Source: Anaerococcus sp. mt242 (GTDB lineage Bacteria > Bacillota > Clostridia > Tissierellales > Peptoniphilaceae). Taken from it: 64,000 nt of DNA. The position numbers and the translations under genes are program-made. The notes beneath the pieces were generated by a model. The model made no database searches, was not told the DNA's origin, and saw only the letters and a program-made list of their open reading frames with translations. The first letter of the stretch is position 1; each line of letters begins with the position of its first letter. Positions 27,090-36,337 of the stretch are shown piece by piece. The DNA is taken from the NCBI RefSeq assembly GCF_016798225.1, contig NZ_JAEUYX010000001.1, forward strand, positions 62,001 through 126,000, written 5' to 3'.

Positions 27090-29145
27090 ATACTTATTAG
27101 AAATCGGTGTAGAAGAGATACCTTCAGATTATATAGAATCGACCAAAAAACAACTTAAAGAAAAATTTCAAAAATTAATTGATGATAACAAATTAACAGT
27201 AGATGAAATTAGAGTGGAATCAACACCAAGAAGATTTGCAATCTTTTTAGAAAATATAAATTCAAATCAATCAGATGTAACAATTTGTGTCAAAGGACCA
27301 AGTGCTGCTATTGCCTATGATGAAGATGGCAATCCAAATAAGCCACTTTTAGGATTTTTAAGAGGACAAGGTGCAGAACTTTCTGATGTAGTTATCAAAG
27401 ATTATAATGGATCTGACTATGTTTATATAGAAAAAAAAGAAGAAAGCAAATCTGTTGTACAAGTTTTAAAAGAAAATGTATATGATTTAGTAAAATCAAT
27501 CAACTTCAAACGCTCCATGCGTTGGGGTGGCAAATCTATCCGCTGGGCAAGGCCTATTAGATACTTTGTTTCTATCTTAGATGACAAAATCTTAGATTTT
27601 GATGCAGAAGGCATTACAGTTTCAAATGTGACCCGTGGTCATAGAACACTGGGCAATGATAAAGTTGTTATAAATTCTATAGATGAATACGAAAATCTTT
27701 TAAAAGAAAATTTTGTAATCCTACCATATAAAGATCGTCGAGATATCATTATCCGTGGACTAAATAAAATAAATATGGAAAAGGGTGGGGAGTATATGCA
27801 CGATGAGGATTTACTTGATGAAGTAATAAATATCGTTGAGTATCCAACAGTGCTTGCTGGAGATATTGATACAAAATATTTGGAATTACCAAAAGAAGTT
27901 ATCATTACTCCAATGAAAGACCATCAAAGATATTTCCCAGTTTTGGATGATAACGGCAACTTATTGCCATACTTCCTTTTAGTTAGAAATGGGGATGACA
28001 ATCACGGTGAAAATGTAGTTTTAGGTAATAAGAAAGTATTAGTAGCAAGACTTGAAGATGCAAAATTCTTCTATGAGATAGATAGCGCAAAAAAACTAGA
28101 AGAGTATGTAGAAGATTTAAAATCACTTACATTTTTTGAAGGCCTTGGATCTATGTATCAAAAAACACAAAGACTTGTGGACTTAAGCGAGAGATATCAA
28201 CAAGAATTAAAACTTGGTGAAGATATCAAGGAAGACTTAAAGCGTGCAGCATATCTTTCAAAAGCAGACCTAGTCACAAAAATGGTTATAGAATTTACCG
28301 AGCTTCAAGGAACCGTGGGTAAAATCTATGCCCTAAATTCTGGCGAAAACGAAAGAGTAGCAAATGCTATAGAAGAACAGTACTTGCCAAGATCAGCTGG
28401 TGGAGCTCTACCAAAAACTATTACAGGTATAGTTTTATCAATTGCTGATAAAATCGATACAATTGTTGGACTTTATGCTATTGAAAAATATGTAACAGGA
28501 AGCCAAGACCCATTTGGATTACGTCGTTCTGCCCTAGGACTTATCAATATAATCTTGCAAAATAACATTGATGTTGATCTTAAGGATTTGATAAATGATG
28601 CCCTAATAGTTTATACAGAAGAAAATGGATTGCCATTTGATTATGACATTACAATGGAAAAAACTATTGAATTTATCAAAGATAGACTAAGAAATATGCT
28701 AATAGATGATGGATTTAGATATGATATTGTAAACTCAGTAATAAATGGAGATGATACAAATGTACTAAGAATATATCATAGAGCTCAAGCTGTAAGCGAA
28801 TTTTTAGCAGATGATGAAGAAGCTTTATCCTACTTTAATAGGATTAATAACCTAGCAAAAGAAGATATATCAGTTGACATTAACAAAGATTTATTTGAAA
28901 ATGATCTTGAAAAAAGTTTTTATGATGAGATTAGAAATCTAGCAAATAGGGTCTTCCAATCAAGTGAAGACTACAAAAGTGAGCTAAAAAGTGTGGCTCT
29001 AACTGCAAATGTGGGTAATGAATACTTAGACAATACTATGATAAATGTTGAAGACGAGGCGGTAAAAAATAATAGACTTACCATGCTAAATGCCCTATCA
29101 AAAAGAATCAACAAAGTATTTGATGTCAGTCAAATAGTTAAATAG
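27082..29145 (+). CDS. glyS: Glycine-tRNA ligase beta subunit
   Basis: 687 residues, beta subunit of the tetrameric glycyl-tRNA synthetase. N-terminal [14 protein letters not shown], central HD-like region and a C-terminal anticodon-binding domain (about 575-680). Two adjacent ATG codons (27079, 27082) exist; the second has better spacing (5 bp) to AAAGGA. Overlaps glyQ by 8 bp. Confidence 0.96.
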   Translation: MSRYLLEIGVEEIPSDYIESTKKQLKEKFQKLIDDNKLTVDEIRVESTPRRFAIFLENINSNQSDVTICVKGPSAAIAYDEDGNPNKPLLGFLRGQGAELSDVVIKDYNGSDYVYIEKKEESKSVVQVLKENVYDLVKSINFKRSMRWGGKSIRWARPIRYFVSILDDKILDFDAEGITVSNVTRGHRTLGNDKVVINSIDEYENLLKENFVILPYKDRRDIIIRGLNKINMEKGGEYMHDEDLLDEVINIVEYPTVLAGDIDTKYLELPKEVIITPMKDHQRYFPVLDDNGNLLPYFLLVRNGDDNHGENVVLGNKKVLVARLEDAKFFYEIDSAKKLEEYVEDLKSLTFFEGLGSMYQKTQRLVDLSERYQQELKLGEDIKEDLKRAAYLSKADLVTKMVIEFTELQGTVGKIYALNSGENERVANAIEEQYLPRSAGGALPKTITGIVLSIADKIDTIVGLYAIEKYVTGSQDPFGLRRSALGLINIILQNNIDVDLKDLINDALIVYTEENGLPFDYDITMEKTIEFIKDRLRNMLIDDGFRYDIVNSVINGDDTNVLRIYHRAQAVSEFLADDEEALSYFNRINNLAKEDISVDINKDLFENDLEKSFYDEIRNLANRVFQSSEDYKSELKSVALTANVGNEYLDNTMINVEDEAVKNNRLTMLNALSKRINKVFDVSQIVK

Positions 29146-29154
29146 AGGAAAATT

Positions 29155-29973
29155 ATGGATGAAGCATTAACTATATTTATAATCAGCGACTCAACTGGAG
29201 AAACTGCCGAGACCTATTTAAAGTCAGTTACTACCCAGTTTCCTGATCTAAGCACTAGAGTCATAAGAAGACCAGATGTTAAAACAAAAGAAGAAATAGA
29301 TGAAATTTTTAAGCAAATTCCTAAGTATTCGATAATTGTGCCAACAATGGCTGATAAAAACTTGGCAAATTACATTTGCGATTTGGCCAGAGAAAAGAAT
29401 ATAGAAGTGCTGGCAATCCTAGAAGAGGGCATTAGAGCCTTTGAAAAAGTCACAGGTCAAAAGGCAGTTAGGCAAGTAGGGCTTACAAGAGCCCTTTCTA
29501 AAGACTATTTTTCTATGATTGAGGCCATAGAATTTGCCATCCAATATGATGATGGCAAAGATCCTAGAGGATTTTTAAAATCTGATATAGTCTTGCTTGG
29601 AGTAAGTAGAACTAGTAAAACTCCAACAACTATGATTCTTGCAACCAAAAATTATAAGGTAAGTAATTTGCCATTAGTGCCAGAATCAAGACTACCAAAA
29701 GAGATTTTTGATGTAGATTCCGATAGGCTAATTGGTCTAATAATAGATCCAGAAAAGCTTGTAAATATAAGAGAAGACCGCTCAAAAGAACTAGGTTTTG
29801 AAGGAGAATCAAAATATTCAAAACAAAACCGTATAAATGATGAGCTAAATTATGCAAAAGAAGTATTTAAAGACTTAGATTGCAAGGTTATAGATGTGAC
29901 AAACAATACCATTGAGCAAACCGCAACACAGATAGTAGAATATTACAAATCCAAATTTGAAGATAAAAAGTAA
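29155..29973 (+). CDS. ppsR: PEP synthase/PPDK regulatory kinase-phosphorylase (DUF299)
   Basis: 272 residues. Bifunctional regulator that inactivates PEP synthase or pyruvate phosphate dikinase by ADP-dependent phosphorylation and reverses it with phosphate. N-terminal ISDSTGETAETYLKSV and the P-loop GVSRTSKTPTTM are diagnostic. Located after glyQS as in Bacillus (yqfL). AGAGGA precedes the ATG; 12 bp to guaA. Confidence 0.93.
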   Translation: MDEALTIFIISDSTGETAETYLKSVTTQFPDLSTRVIRRPDVKTKEEIDEIFKQIPKYSIIVPTMADKNLANYICDLAREKNIEVLAILEEGIRAFEKVTGQKAVRQVGLTRALSKDYFSMIEAIEFAIQYDDGKDPRGFLKSDIVLLGVSRTSKTPTTMILATKNYKVSNLPLVPESRLPKEIFDVDSDRLIGLIIDPEKLVNIREDRSKELGFEGESKYSKQNRINDELNYAKEVFKDLDCKVIDVTNNTIEQTATQIVEYYKSKFEDKK

Positions 29974-29985
29974 AAGGGAGAGAAG

Positions 29986-31518
29986 ATGAGTTTAAACAAA
30001 ATTTTTGTACTAAATTTTGGTGGCCAAACCGACCAACTTATCGTAAGACGCGTGCGTGAACTAGGCGTTTACGCAGAGCTTCATCCATGCGATGTAAACT
30101 TGGACACACTTGATTTAGAGGGACTAGCAGGAATTATCCTAACAGGTGGCCCACAATCAGTAAATGATGAAAATTCTTTAAGAACAGACAGCAAATTATT
30201 TGACCTAGGAGTACCAATTTTAGGTATTTGCTATGGTTTACAATATATCAACCAATATTATGGTGGTCAAATCGAAACACCAAAAAACGGTGAATACGGT
30301 AAAACACCACTATTGGTAGATAACAAAAGCGAAATATTTAAAAATGTACCACAAGAATCAACAATTTGGATGAACCACAGAGATAGGGTAAGCAAAATTG
30401 CTGATGGATTTAAGAAAACTGCATGGACACTTAACTGCCCAGTAGCAGGTATGGAAAACAAAGAAAAAAATATCTACGCAGTACAATTTCACCCAGAAGT
30501 AGTTCACTCAGAATACGGTAAAGAAATGCTAGAAAGCTTTGTAATAGACATCTGCCATGCAGAAAAAACTTGGAAAATGGATGACTTTGCAGAAAAAATT
30601 ATAGCAGACATCAAAGAAAAATATGCTGGCGAAAAAATGATTTGCGCACTTTCTGGTGGAGTAGACTCATCTGTAGCAGCAACCATTGTTTCAAAAGCAA
30701 TAGGTGATAATCTTCAATGTATATTTGTAGACCACGGTCTCCTACGTAAAAACGAAGCAGATGAAGTAATGGAAACTTACAAAAACTTAGGACTAAATGT
30801 CAAAAAAGTAGACGCAAGCGCTGAATTTTTAGAAAAACTAAAAGGCGTAGATGATCCAGAAACAAAAAGAAAAATCATTGGTAACCACTTTATAGAAGTA
30901 TTCGAACGCGAAGCCAAAGAATTTGGCGAAGCAAAATACCTAGTCCAAGGAACAATTTACCCAGACGTAATTGAATCAGGAAAAGATAAGGCAAGTGTAA
31001 TCAAATCCCACCATAACGTAGGTGGTTTGCCAGAAGATATGCTTTTTGAAGGCCTAGTAGAACCATTGCGTGATCTATTTAAAGATGAAGTAAGAGAACT
31101 AGGAGAAGCAATCGGTGTACCACACGATATGGTATGGCGCCAACCATTCCCAGGACCAGGACTTGCAATCAGAGTGATCGGAGAAATCACAGAAGAAAGA
31201 CTAGAAATAGTAAGAGAAACAGATGCAATCCTAAGAGAAGAAGTAAAAAACCACGGCCTAAACGAAGACATCTGGCAATATTTCACAGTATGGACTCCAA
31301 TAAAAACAGTAGGAGTAAAAGGCGATGCCAGAGTATACGAAAATGTAGTAGCAATCAGAGCTGTAGAAACAACAGACGCAATGAGCGTAGAAGCAGCAGA
31401 ACTACCATTCGAACTACTACAAACCCTATCAAGCAGAATGATAAACGAAGTCACTGGAGTTGGTAGAGTAGTGTATGATATAACTTCAAAACCACCTGGG
31501 ACTATTGAGTGGGAGTAA
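29986..31518 (+). CDS. guaA: GMP synthase (glutamine-hydrolysing)
   Basis: 510 residues: N-terminal class I glutamine amidotransferase (nucleophile in GICYGLQY; catalytic His in QFHPEVVHS), ATP-pyrophosphatase domain with the PP-loop SGGVDSS, and a C-terminal dimerisation domain ending in PPGTIEWE. Converts XMP to GMP. The gene is complete, but its 3' end is the apparent target of the integrated elements that follow; the last codons recur in part at 41366. Confidence 0.97.
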   Translation: MSLNKIFVLNFGGQTDQLIVRRVRELGVYAELHPCDVNLDTLDLEGLAGIILTGGPQSVNDENSLRTDSKLFDLGVPILGICYGLQYINQYYGGQIETPKNGEYGKTPLLVDNKSEIFKNVPQESTIWMNHRDRVSKIADGFKKTAWTLNCPVAGMENKEKNIYAVQFHPEVVHSEYGKEMLESFVIDICHAEKTWKMDDFAEKIIADIKEKYAGEKMICALSGGVDSSVAATIVSKAIGDNLQCIFVDHGLLRKNEADEVMETYKNLGLNVKKVDASAEFLEKLKGVDDPETKRKIIGNHFIEVFEREAKEFGEAKYLVQGTIYPDVIESGKDKASVIKSHHNVGGLPEDMLFEGLVEPLRDLFKDEVRELGEAIGVPHDMVWRQPFPGPGLAIRVIGEITEERLEIVRETDAILREEVKNHGLNEDIWQYFTVWTPIKTVGVKGDARVYENVVAIRAVETTDAMSVEAAELPFELLQTLSSRMINEVTGVGRVVYDITSKPPGTIEWE

Positions 31519-31697
31519 TAGCAAAATTTTCTAAAATGGCTTAATTACAAGCTATAAAGAGAATGGGAAATGACTACTGGTACTCAAATGGTAAAGAATA
31601 AACTTAATAATAGTTCCAAGTGGTTTACATTTGGACAAAAAATTAGACCGTAGTTTCAAACTGCGGTCTTTTTGAGTACATATTCCTATTTTGAAAA
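31507..31697 (+). repeat. Junction module copy 1 (guaA end, attL-like)
   Basis: From the guaA codons GAGTGGGA through a non-coding tail containing AAAATTTTCTAAAATGGC, GTTCCAAGTGGTTTACATTT and a terminator. A copy with only scattered differences lies at 41366-41577 and a diverged one near 51070-51290. The arrangement fits the left end of an integrated element at the guaA 3' end. A short degenerate reading frame (SNGKE before the stop) is shared with copy 2 but is too short to call. Confidence 0.8.
31645..31673 (+). terminator. Rho-independent terminator in junction copy 1
   Basis: AGACCGTAG / CTGCGGTCT stem with loop TTTCAAA and T-tract. It is the first terminator after guaA and probably ends the long housekeeping operon. 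Confidence 0.85.
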
Positions 31698-31707
31698 TAT
31701 CTTTTTA

Positions 31708-32047
31708 TTAAAAATCAAAATAATCAACTTAAATAAATTTAACAGATGAAGAAAAAGAAATTTTTGAAAAGAAAATGAAACTTGCAAATTGTAAAACCAT
31801 GTCCCACTTTCTTAGGAAATGTGTATTAGAAAAAGAAATTTATATTGTAGATCTAGAACCATTTAGAAATCTACAATGGCTGCTTTCAAATGTAACAAAT
31901 AACATAAACCAGATTGCAAAAGCAACTAATACAACTGGAGTTATTTACAAAAATGAAATCGAATCAATGAATAAACAGATAGAAAAATTATCAAGAGAAA
32001 TATGGCAGATCCATTCTCTACTTCTTAATAAATCAAAAGAAAGTTAA
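31708..32047 (+). pseudogene. mobC-like mobilisation gene, truncated and frameshifted
   Basis: From the ATG at 31775 about 90 residues read as a MobC relaxosome protein (MKLANCKTMSHFLRKCVLEK, NVTNNINQIAKATNTTG, SREIWQIHSLLLNK). Upstream codons continue the family sequence (LTDEEKEIFEKK) past any start codon, then a stop at 31730 intervenes. In another frame the preceding bases give KNQNNQLK, so one base is missing at about 31730. No start codon is left upstream. It is a relic of a mobilisation module of a different family from the MobA/MobL relaxase at 44.5 kb. Confidence 0.8.
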
Positions 32048-32057
32048 AATGATTAGT

Positions 32058-32125
32058 ATGGCAATTACAAAAATAATCCTATAAAATCAGCTGCAAATTT
32101 TCATGAAAAATTGATGGTTTATTAG
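32058..32125 (+). pseudogene. Relaxase N-terminal remnant
   Basis: Directly after the mobC relic, ATG begins MAITKI and, after a one-base deletion, continues PIKSAANFHEKL before a stop. MAITKI-x-PIKS is the start of relaxase/mobilisation nucleases that normally follow mobC. Nothing of the catalytic region survives before the ECF genes begin on the other strand. Confidence 0.65.
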
Positions 32126-32173
32126 AGTCGTGTAAAATTAAGTAAAGATCTATTCCTTAGGAATGGTTAAACA

Positions 32174-32228
32174 TTGATACAAAAAAATGTATCAACCCTT
32201 ACCTTTTACCAGGATTTAGGTTGATACA
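32174..32228. repeat. TTGATACA inverted and direct repeats
   Basis: TTGATACA, six A, TGTATCAA form a perfect 8-bp inverted repeat (32174-32195), and TTGATACA recurs at 32221. It lies between the relaxase relic and the 3' end of the ECF ATPase gene. It may be a weak terminator for the minus-strand operon or a scar of rearrangement. Confidence 0.4.
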
Positions 32229-32277
32229 CAAAATTATTTACAGACCCTACAGACCCTTAAGATTTTAATTATTGATT

Positions 32278-33666
32278 TTATGCCATTTTATATATTCCAT
32301 CTGCTACATTATTTAAAAACTCATAATCATGCGAAACAACAATTACAACTTTATTAGATTTTTTTGCCAAATCCTTTATAACTTCTGATACAATTATCAT
32401 ATTTTTGAAATCTAAGCCACTTGTAGGCTCATCAAAGATTATGATTTCTTTATCTGAAAGTAGAGCTAAGGCAATTGTCAACCTTTGTTTTTGTCCTCCT
32501 GAAAGCGACATTGGATGCTTATCTTTATATTTATCTAATCCAAGCCTGTTAAGAACTATATCTACCTGATTTAATCTATACTCAGGTAAATTTAATTCAC
32601 ATTCTTCTTTTACGCTTCGAGTGAATAATTGTGAATTAATGTCCTGTGTTACAAGGTATGTGTTTTTTAATCTATCTTTATTATTTAAGAGTTTATTGTT
32701 TAAAAAAACATTTCCTGTATTCTTTTTTATAAGTCCTGAAATACACTTTAATAGACTTGTTTTTCCTATACCATTTTTCCCAACTATACCTAATATTTCA
32801 CCTCTATTCAAAGAAATATTAATATCTTTGAATATGAAATTTCCATTTATTGTATACGATAAATCTTTACATAAATAATCATCATTTTTATTAAATTCTT
32901 TTTCAAGAACTTCCAACTTCGGAGTAGATAAAGTTCTAATTTTGAGATTATCTTCTTTTTTTGAATTAAATGATTTTATCTCTTCTTGTGTAAAACAATC
33001 CTTAATTATGCCTTTGTCTATATAATATGCTTTATCAATTATGTCTTTTAAATAATATAGTCGATGTTCTGCAACTATAATTGTCTTTCCTTCTTTTTTA
33101 AATATTTCAATATTGTTTTTTATCGTTTCAATTGTATCCATATCAAGATTTGAAGATGGTTCGTCCAATACGACAATATCTGTGTTTAATGCAAAAATAG
33201 ATGCAAAAGCTAAAATTTGTTTTTCCCCACTGGACAATGAGATGACATTTTTCCCTATTAATCTATCTATATTTAAATTATTAATAGTTTTTTTTAAGCT
33301 TTTTTTTATTAACTCTGGTTCAATTCCCATATTTTCAAGACCAAATACAATTTCTCCCTCAACATCAGAATTAAAAAATTGAGATTTTGGATTTTGAAAT
33401 ATTGAACCAACTTTTTCTGAAATTTTATACTGTGATATGTTTCTAGTAGATTCTCCCTCCATTAAAACTTCTCCAACAAAGTCAGTTTCTTCTTCAAAAT
33501 GTGGTATAATTCCATTTATTAATTTAGTCAATGACGTTTTGCCTGAACCACTTAGTCCCATAAGTAGTATACATCCACCTTTTTCAACATTTAAGTTGAT
33601 ATCCTTTAATATTTTATATCCCGTTTTAGAGGTACAAGATACATCATTTATATTAACATAACCCAT
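32278..33666 (-). CDS. ECF-type transporter ATPase, two fused nucleotide-binding domains
   Basis: 462 residues: first ATPase domain (about 1-225; Walker A MGLSGSGKTS, signature SLSSGEKQ, Walker B IVVLDEPSSNLD) and second (about 250-460; Walker A VGKNGIGKTS, signature SLSGGQKQRL, Walker B IIIFDEPTSGLD). It powers an energy-coupling-factor importer with the T and S components encoded just upstream in the same operon (gap 10 bp to the T gene). Last gene of the minus-strand operon; no strong terminator was seen after it. Confidence 0.9.
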   Translation of the reverse strand: MGYVNINDVSCTSKTGYKILKDINLNVEKGGCILLMGLSGSGKTSLTKLINGIIPHFEEETDFVGEVLMEGESTRNISQYKISEKVGSIFQNPKSQFFNSDVEGEIVFGLENMGIEPELIKKSLKKTINNLNIDRLIGKNVISLSSGEKQILAFASIFALNTDIVVLDEPSSNLDMDTIETIKNNIEIFKKEGKTIIVAEHRLYYLKDIIDKAYYIDKGIIKDCFTQEEIKSFNSKKEDNLKIRTLSTPKLEVLEKEFNKNDDYLCKDLSYTINGNFIFKDINISLNRGEILGIVGKNGIGKTSLLKCISGLIKKNTGNVFLNNKLLNNKDRLKNTYLVTQDINSQLFTRSVKEECELNLPEYRLNQVDIVLNRLGLDKYKDKHPMSLSGGQKQRLTIALALLSDKEIIIFDEPTSGLDFKNMIIVSEVIKDLAKKSNKVVIVVSHDYEFLNNVADGIYKMA

Positions 33667-33676
33667 TCCAACTCAC

Positions 33677-34333
33677 CTAAAATATAACCATAATTAAAAC
33701 AACAAATAAAATCACTAAAACATCATAAACAGTGAATTTAAAATCAATTATAGTTGTTTTTCTACCTGGATTCTCGACTCCTCGTGTTACAGCTGCTTTA
33801 GATAACTCTTCAGACATATCAATTGCAGAATTTATTATAGGTACAGTAAATATATCCATATTTTTAATCATACTAATCCCCCTAATCTTCATTGATTCTC
33901 TAACACAATGTATATCTTGTCTTAATGTGGGAAAATATCTATAAGTTATCATAAATGCTAAAATAAAATTTTCTGAGAATTTAAATTTTCTAAAAACTCC
34001 TGCAATTCCTCTTACCGTCACCGTTTTGTATAACAATGTTCCTGCCATTATGCAAGGAAAAATCTTCCTTGCATAAGAAACAGGTACAATAAATGTCGTT
34101 ACAATCCACTTGGGTGAATGGGGAAAAACAAAATAATTTATTATTAAAAAAGTAATAAAAGTTAAATATACTTTTAATCCCGATTTAAAATTTCCGCAAA
34201 CTGTCAAAATAATCAACAAATAGCTCATTAAAATTAATTCACTTGCCACCGATCTACTTTTAAAGAAAAATATATTTACCAATAAAAGCAATATTATTGA
34301 GGTTCTAGGATCTAATTTTAATCGCTTGAACAT
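33677..34333 (-). CDS. ECF transporter T component
   Basis: About 218 residues of the EcfT/CbiQ family with four to five membrane helices and a C-terminal cytoplasmic coupling motif around ELSKAAVTRGVENPGRKT (the Ala-Arg-Gly type motif that contacts the ATPases). I use the ATG at 34333; the frame also allows a TTG at 34351 inside the S gene, which adds six residues. GAGGCGAG precedes the ATG at a rather long distance. Confidence 0.88.
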   Translation of the reverse strand: MFKRLKLDPRTSIILLLLVNIFFFKSRSVASELILMSYLLIILTVCGNFKSGLKVYLTFITFLIINYFVFPHSPKWIVTTFIVPVSYARKIFPCIMAGTLLYKTVTVRGIAGVFRKFKFSENFILAFMITYRYFPTLRQDIHCVRESMKIRGISMIKNMDIFTVPIINSAIDMSEELSKAAVTRGVENPGRKTTIIDFKFTVYDVLVILFVVLIMVIF

Positions 34334-34334
34334 T

Positions 34335-34922
34335 TTAATTTCTCGCCTCAAAATTTTTATATAAAAATGATTTTAAAATTCCACAAGATAATAATCCAAA
34401 AACAAATGGTGTTACAATTAACACAATTAACATTGGTGTATTAATAAAACTTTTTAATGTATTAACATAATCTACTGGCATTCCATTTTCAAGAATTTTT
34501 GATATGAATTGTTCTTTTAAAATCCATATTTGGGCTGGAGAACCTATCATACCTAATGAAAAGAAAGCATATGAAAGTGAATTCCATTTATAACTATCAT
34601 ACTTTGATAGGTACCTTATCACTTCTGCCAAAATACTGGCAATTGCTAATGATGCAATTATTATTAAACTAAACTGACCAGTTAAATAGTATATTATAGC
34701 AACAATAGCTCCCATTATTATGACTGCTCCTGTTTTTTTAACTTTTTGAACCATAATCATATATGGTATAGATCCAACCAAGGCTATAAATCCAGGCATA
34801 AATATCCACATTAGTGGATGAAGACCGCCTAAAAGCATAAACCCAAAATTGATTGCAAAATATATTGCAGTAAATATACCTATTGTAATAACATCTTTTC
34901 CTTTTAATTTTTTATTATCCAT
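34335..34922 (-). CDS. ECF transporter S component, MptD/Trep_Strep-like
   Basis: 195 residues, about six membrane helices, beginning KGKDVITIGIFTAIYFAINF as in the Trep_Strep/MptD family of putative ECF substrate-binding subunits. The substrate of this group is not settled; related ECF systems have been linked to heme. AGGAGG is 6 bp before the ATG. The Fur-like box at the head of the gene cluster favours iron, heme or metallophore uptake (inference). Confidence 0.85.
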   Translation of the reverse strand: MDNKKLKGKDVITIGIFTAIYFAINFGFMLLGGLHPLMWIFMPGFIALVGSIPYMIMVQKVKKTGAVIIMGAIVAIIYYLTGQFSLIIIASLAIASILAEVIRYLSKYDSYKWNSLSYAFFSLGMIGSPAQIWILKEQFISKILENGMPVDYVNTLKSFINTPMLIVLIVTPFVFGLLSCGILKSFLYKNFEARN

Positions 34923-34934
34923 TTTATTCCTCCT

Positions 34935-34969
34935 AATAAATAAATTCTTCTGCTATTTTTGTTTTTTCT
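34935..34969 (-). repeat. 35-bp relic of the upstream ABC gene's 3' end
   Basis: 34935-34969 matches 36340-36374 at all but two positions. In the second location it encodes the last residues (EKTKMAEEFIY) and stop of the half-ABC transporter; here it lies between the MATE gene and the S-component gene, in the same orientation and still readable as EKTKIAEEFIY then stop. This shows that the S gene once followed the ABC gene directly and that the MATE gene came in between. Confidence 0.85.
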
Positions 34970-34982
34970 CTTTATTTTATTT

Positions 34983-36326
34983 TTAATTATTTACATTCAT
35001 ATTTGAAAGAGCCTTGGCTTGCATTACTAAACCTAACATTATTATTGTAAAATCTACAACTGGTTCTGCCCACCAAACAGCACCTGCTCCAAATACTCTT
35101 GGCAATATAAGTAAGGCTGGAACAAGTAGTATTAACTGTCTTAGCATTACAATAATTCCTGCTTTTTTTCCATCTCCTATCGCTTGGAAAAAAGTTATCG
35201 TCATAATCATAATTCCATAGAGGATGAATACAGAATAGAATATCCTAAAATTATTAACTCCACTTAAGATTATATCTTGACTTACTTTAAATAGACCAAG
35301 TAGCTGTTTTGAAAAAAATTGAGCTGGTAGCCAAAATATTGATGCTAGTACTGTTCCTCCTATAGAAAATATCTTCATAGTTTCTTTGACTCTATCATAT
35401 TTTTTTGCTCCGTAGTTTGTACCAATAATCGGTTGTAGACCTTGACTCATTCCCCAAATTGGTATAAATGAAAATCCATAAAATCTCATAGTTGCTGACA
35501 TTAGTATTGCATTTGAATCTCCACCGTATTTAAAAGCTTGTCTATACAGTAATGTTTGTTGAACCATGAAAAGCACTTGCATTATCATGGCTGAAACTCC
35601 TACTCCAAACATTTCCTTTGATATATCTTTTTCTTTTTTTATTTTACCTATTTTTACATTTTCACTTTTATTCTTAAAATAATAAAGAGTAATAATTGCT
35701 TGAATTATTTGTGCGGTTACTGTCGCTATAGCTGCTCCCTCAATGGCATAATCACCCATTGCTTTCATTAATATTGGATCAAGAGCTATATTGATAAAGG
35801 CACCAAGTCCCATAATAGTCATTGCTCTTTTCATAAGCCCTTCACCACGCATAACCATATTGGCTGACTGGGTAAAGTTTACAAAAATTGAGCCTAGAAA
35901 TATTATTCTTAAATACCTTATGGCTAATGCCTTTATTTCTCCTGTTGCTCCAACTAAATCTAAAAAATATGGTCCTAGAAGTATTCCTCCTATTGTTATA
36001 ATCGTTGAAAAAAAGATAACCCAATAGATAAGATTTCCCATAAGTTTGTCTATAGTATCTTTATCACCTTTTCCAATGGCTCTTGACAAAATCGACGCCG
36101 AACCTATCCCTATAAGCGTTGCAACCCCATTATTAAAAAATGTAAGTGGCATAGCTATTGAGCAAGCCGCCATAGCATTCTCACCAATTATTTGTCCAGC
36201 AAATATTCCATCCATAAGTGGATATAGGCCTATAACTACCATCCCAATTACTGCTGGTATAGATAATTGAAACATTAAAGACAATGGCTTCTTGGTCAAC
36301 AACTGTTCTTTCATGTTTTGTTTCAT
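34983..36326 (-). CDS. MATE-family efflux transporter
   Basis: About 447 residues, twelve predicted helices in two repeats of six, beginning KEQLLTKKPLSLMFQLSIPA; GLYPLMDGIFAGQIIGENAM and ALDPILMKAMGDYAIEGAA are typical of MATE/DinF-like Na+- or H+-coupled exporters. Start taken at the ATG 36326, with GAGGGG 7 bp upstream; a TTG at 36341 is in frame. Exports small molecules or drugs; in this iron-type cluster it might export a siderophore or detoxify, but this cannot be decided. It is bounded by a duplicated 35-bp segment and looks inserted. Confidence 0.9.
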   Translation of the reverse strand: MKQNMKEQLLTKKPLSLMFQLSIPAVIGMVVIGLYPLMDGIFAGQIIGENAMAACSIAMPLTFFNNGVATLIGIGSASILSRAIGKGDKDTIDKLMGNLIYWVIFFSTIITIGGILLGPYFLDLVGATGEIKALAIRYLRIIFLGSIFVNFTQSANMVMRGEGLMKRAMTIMGLGAFINIALDPILMKAMGDYAIEGAAIATVTAQIIQAIITLYYFKNKSENVKIGKIKKEKDISKEMFGVGVSAMIMQVLFMVQQTLLYRQAFKYGGDSNAILMSATMRFYGFSFIPIWGMSQGLQPIIGTNYGAKKYDRVKETMKIFSIGGTVLASIFWLPAQFFSKQLLGLFKVSQDIILSGVNNFRIFYSVFILYGIMIMTITFFQAIGDGKKAGIIVMLRQLILLVPALLILPRVFGAGAVWWAEPVVDFTIIMLGLVMQAKALSNMNVNN

Positions 36327-36337
36327 TTTTAATCCCC

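Noticed and set aside
31134-31466. Plus-strand frame rich in Arg/Asn inside guaA
   Set aside because: Out-of-frame shadow of the well-conserved GuaA C-terminal domain.
32174-32195. TTGATACA palindrome as a regulator operator
   Set aside because: No promoter or gene start is adjacent; listed only as a repeat.
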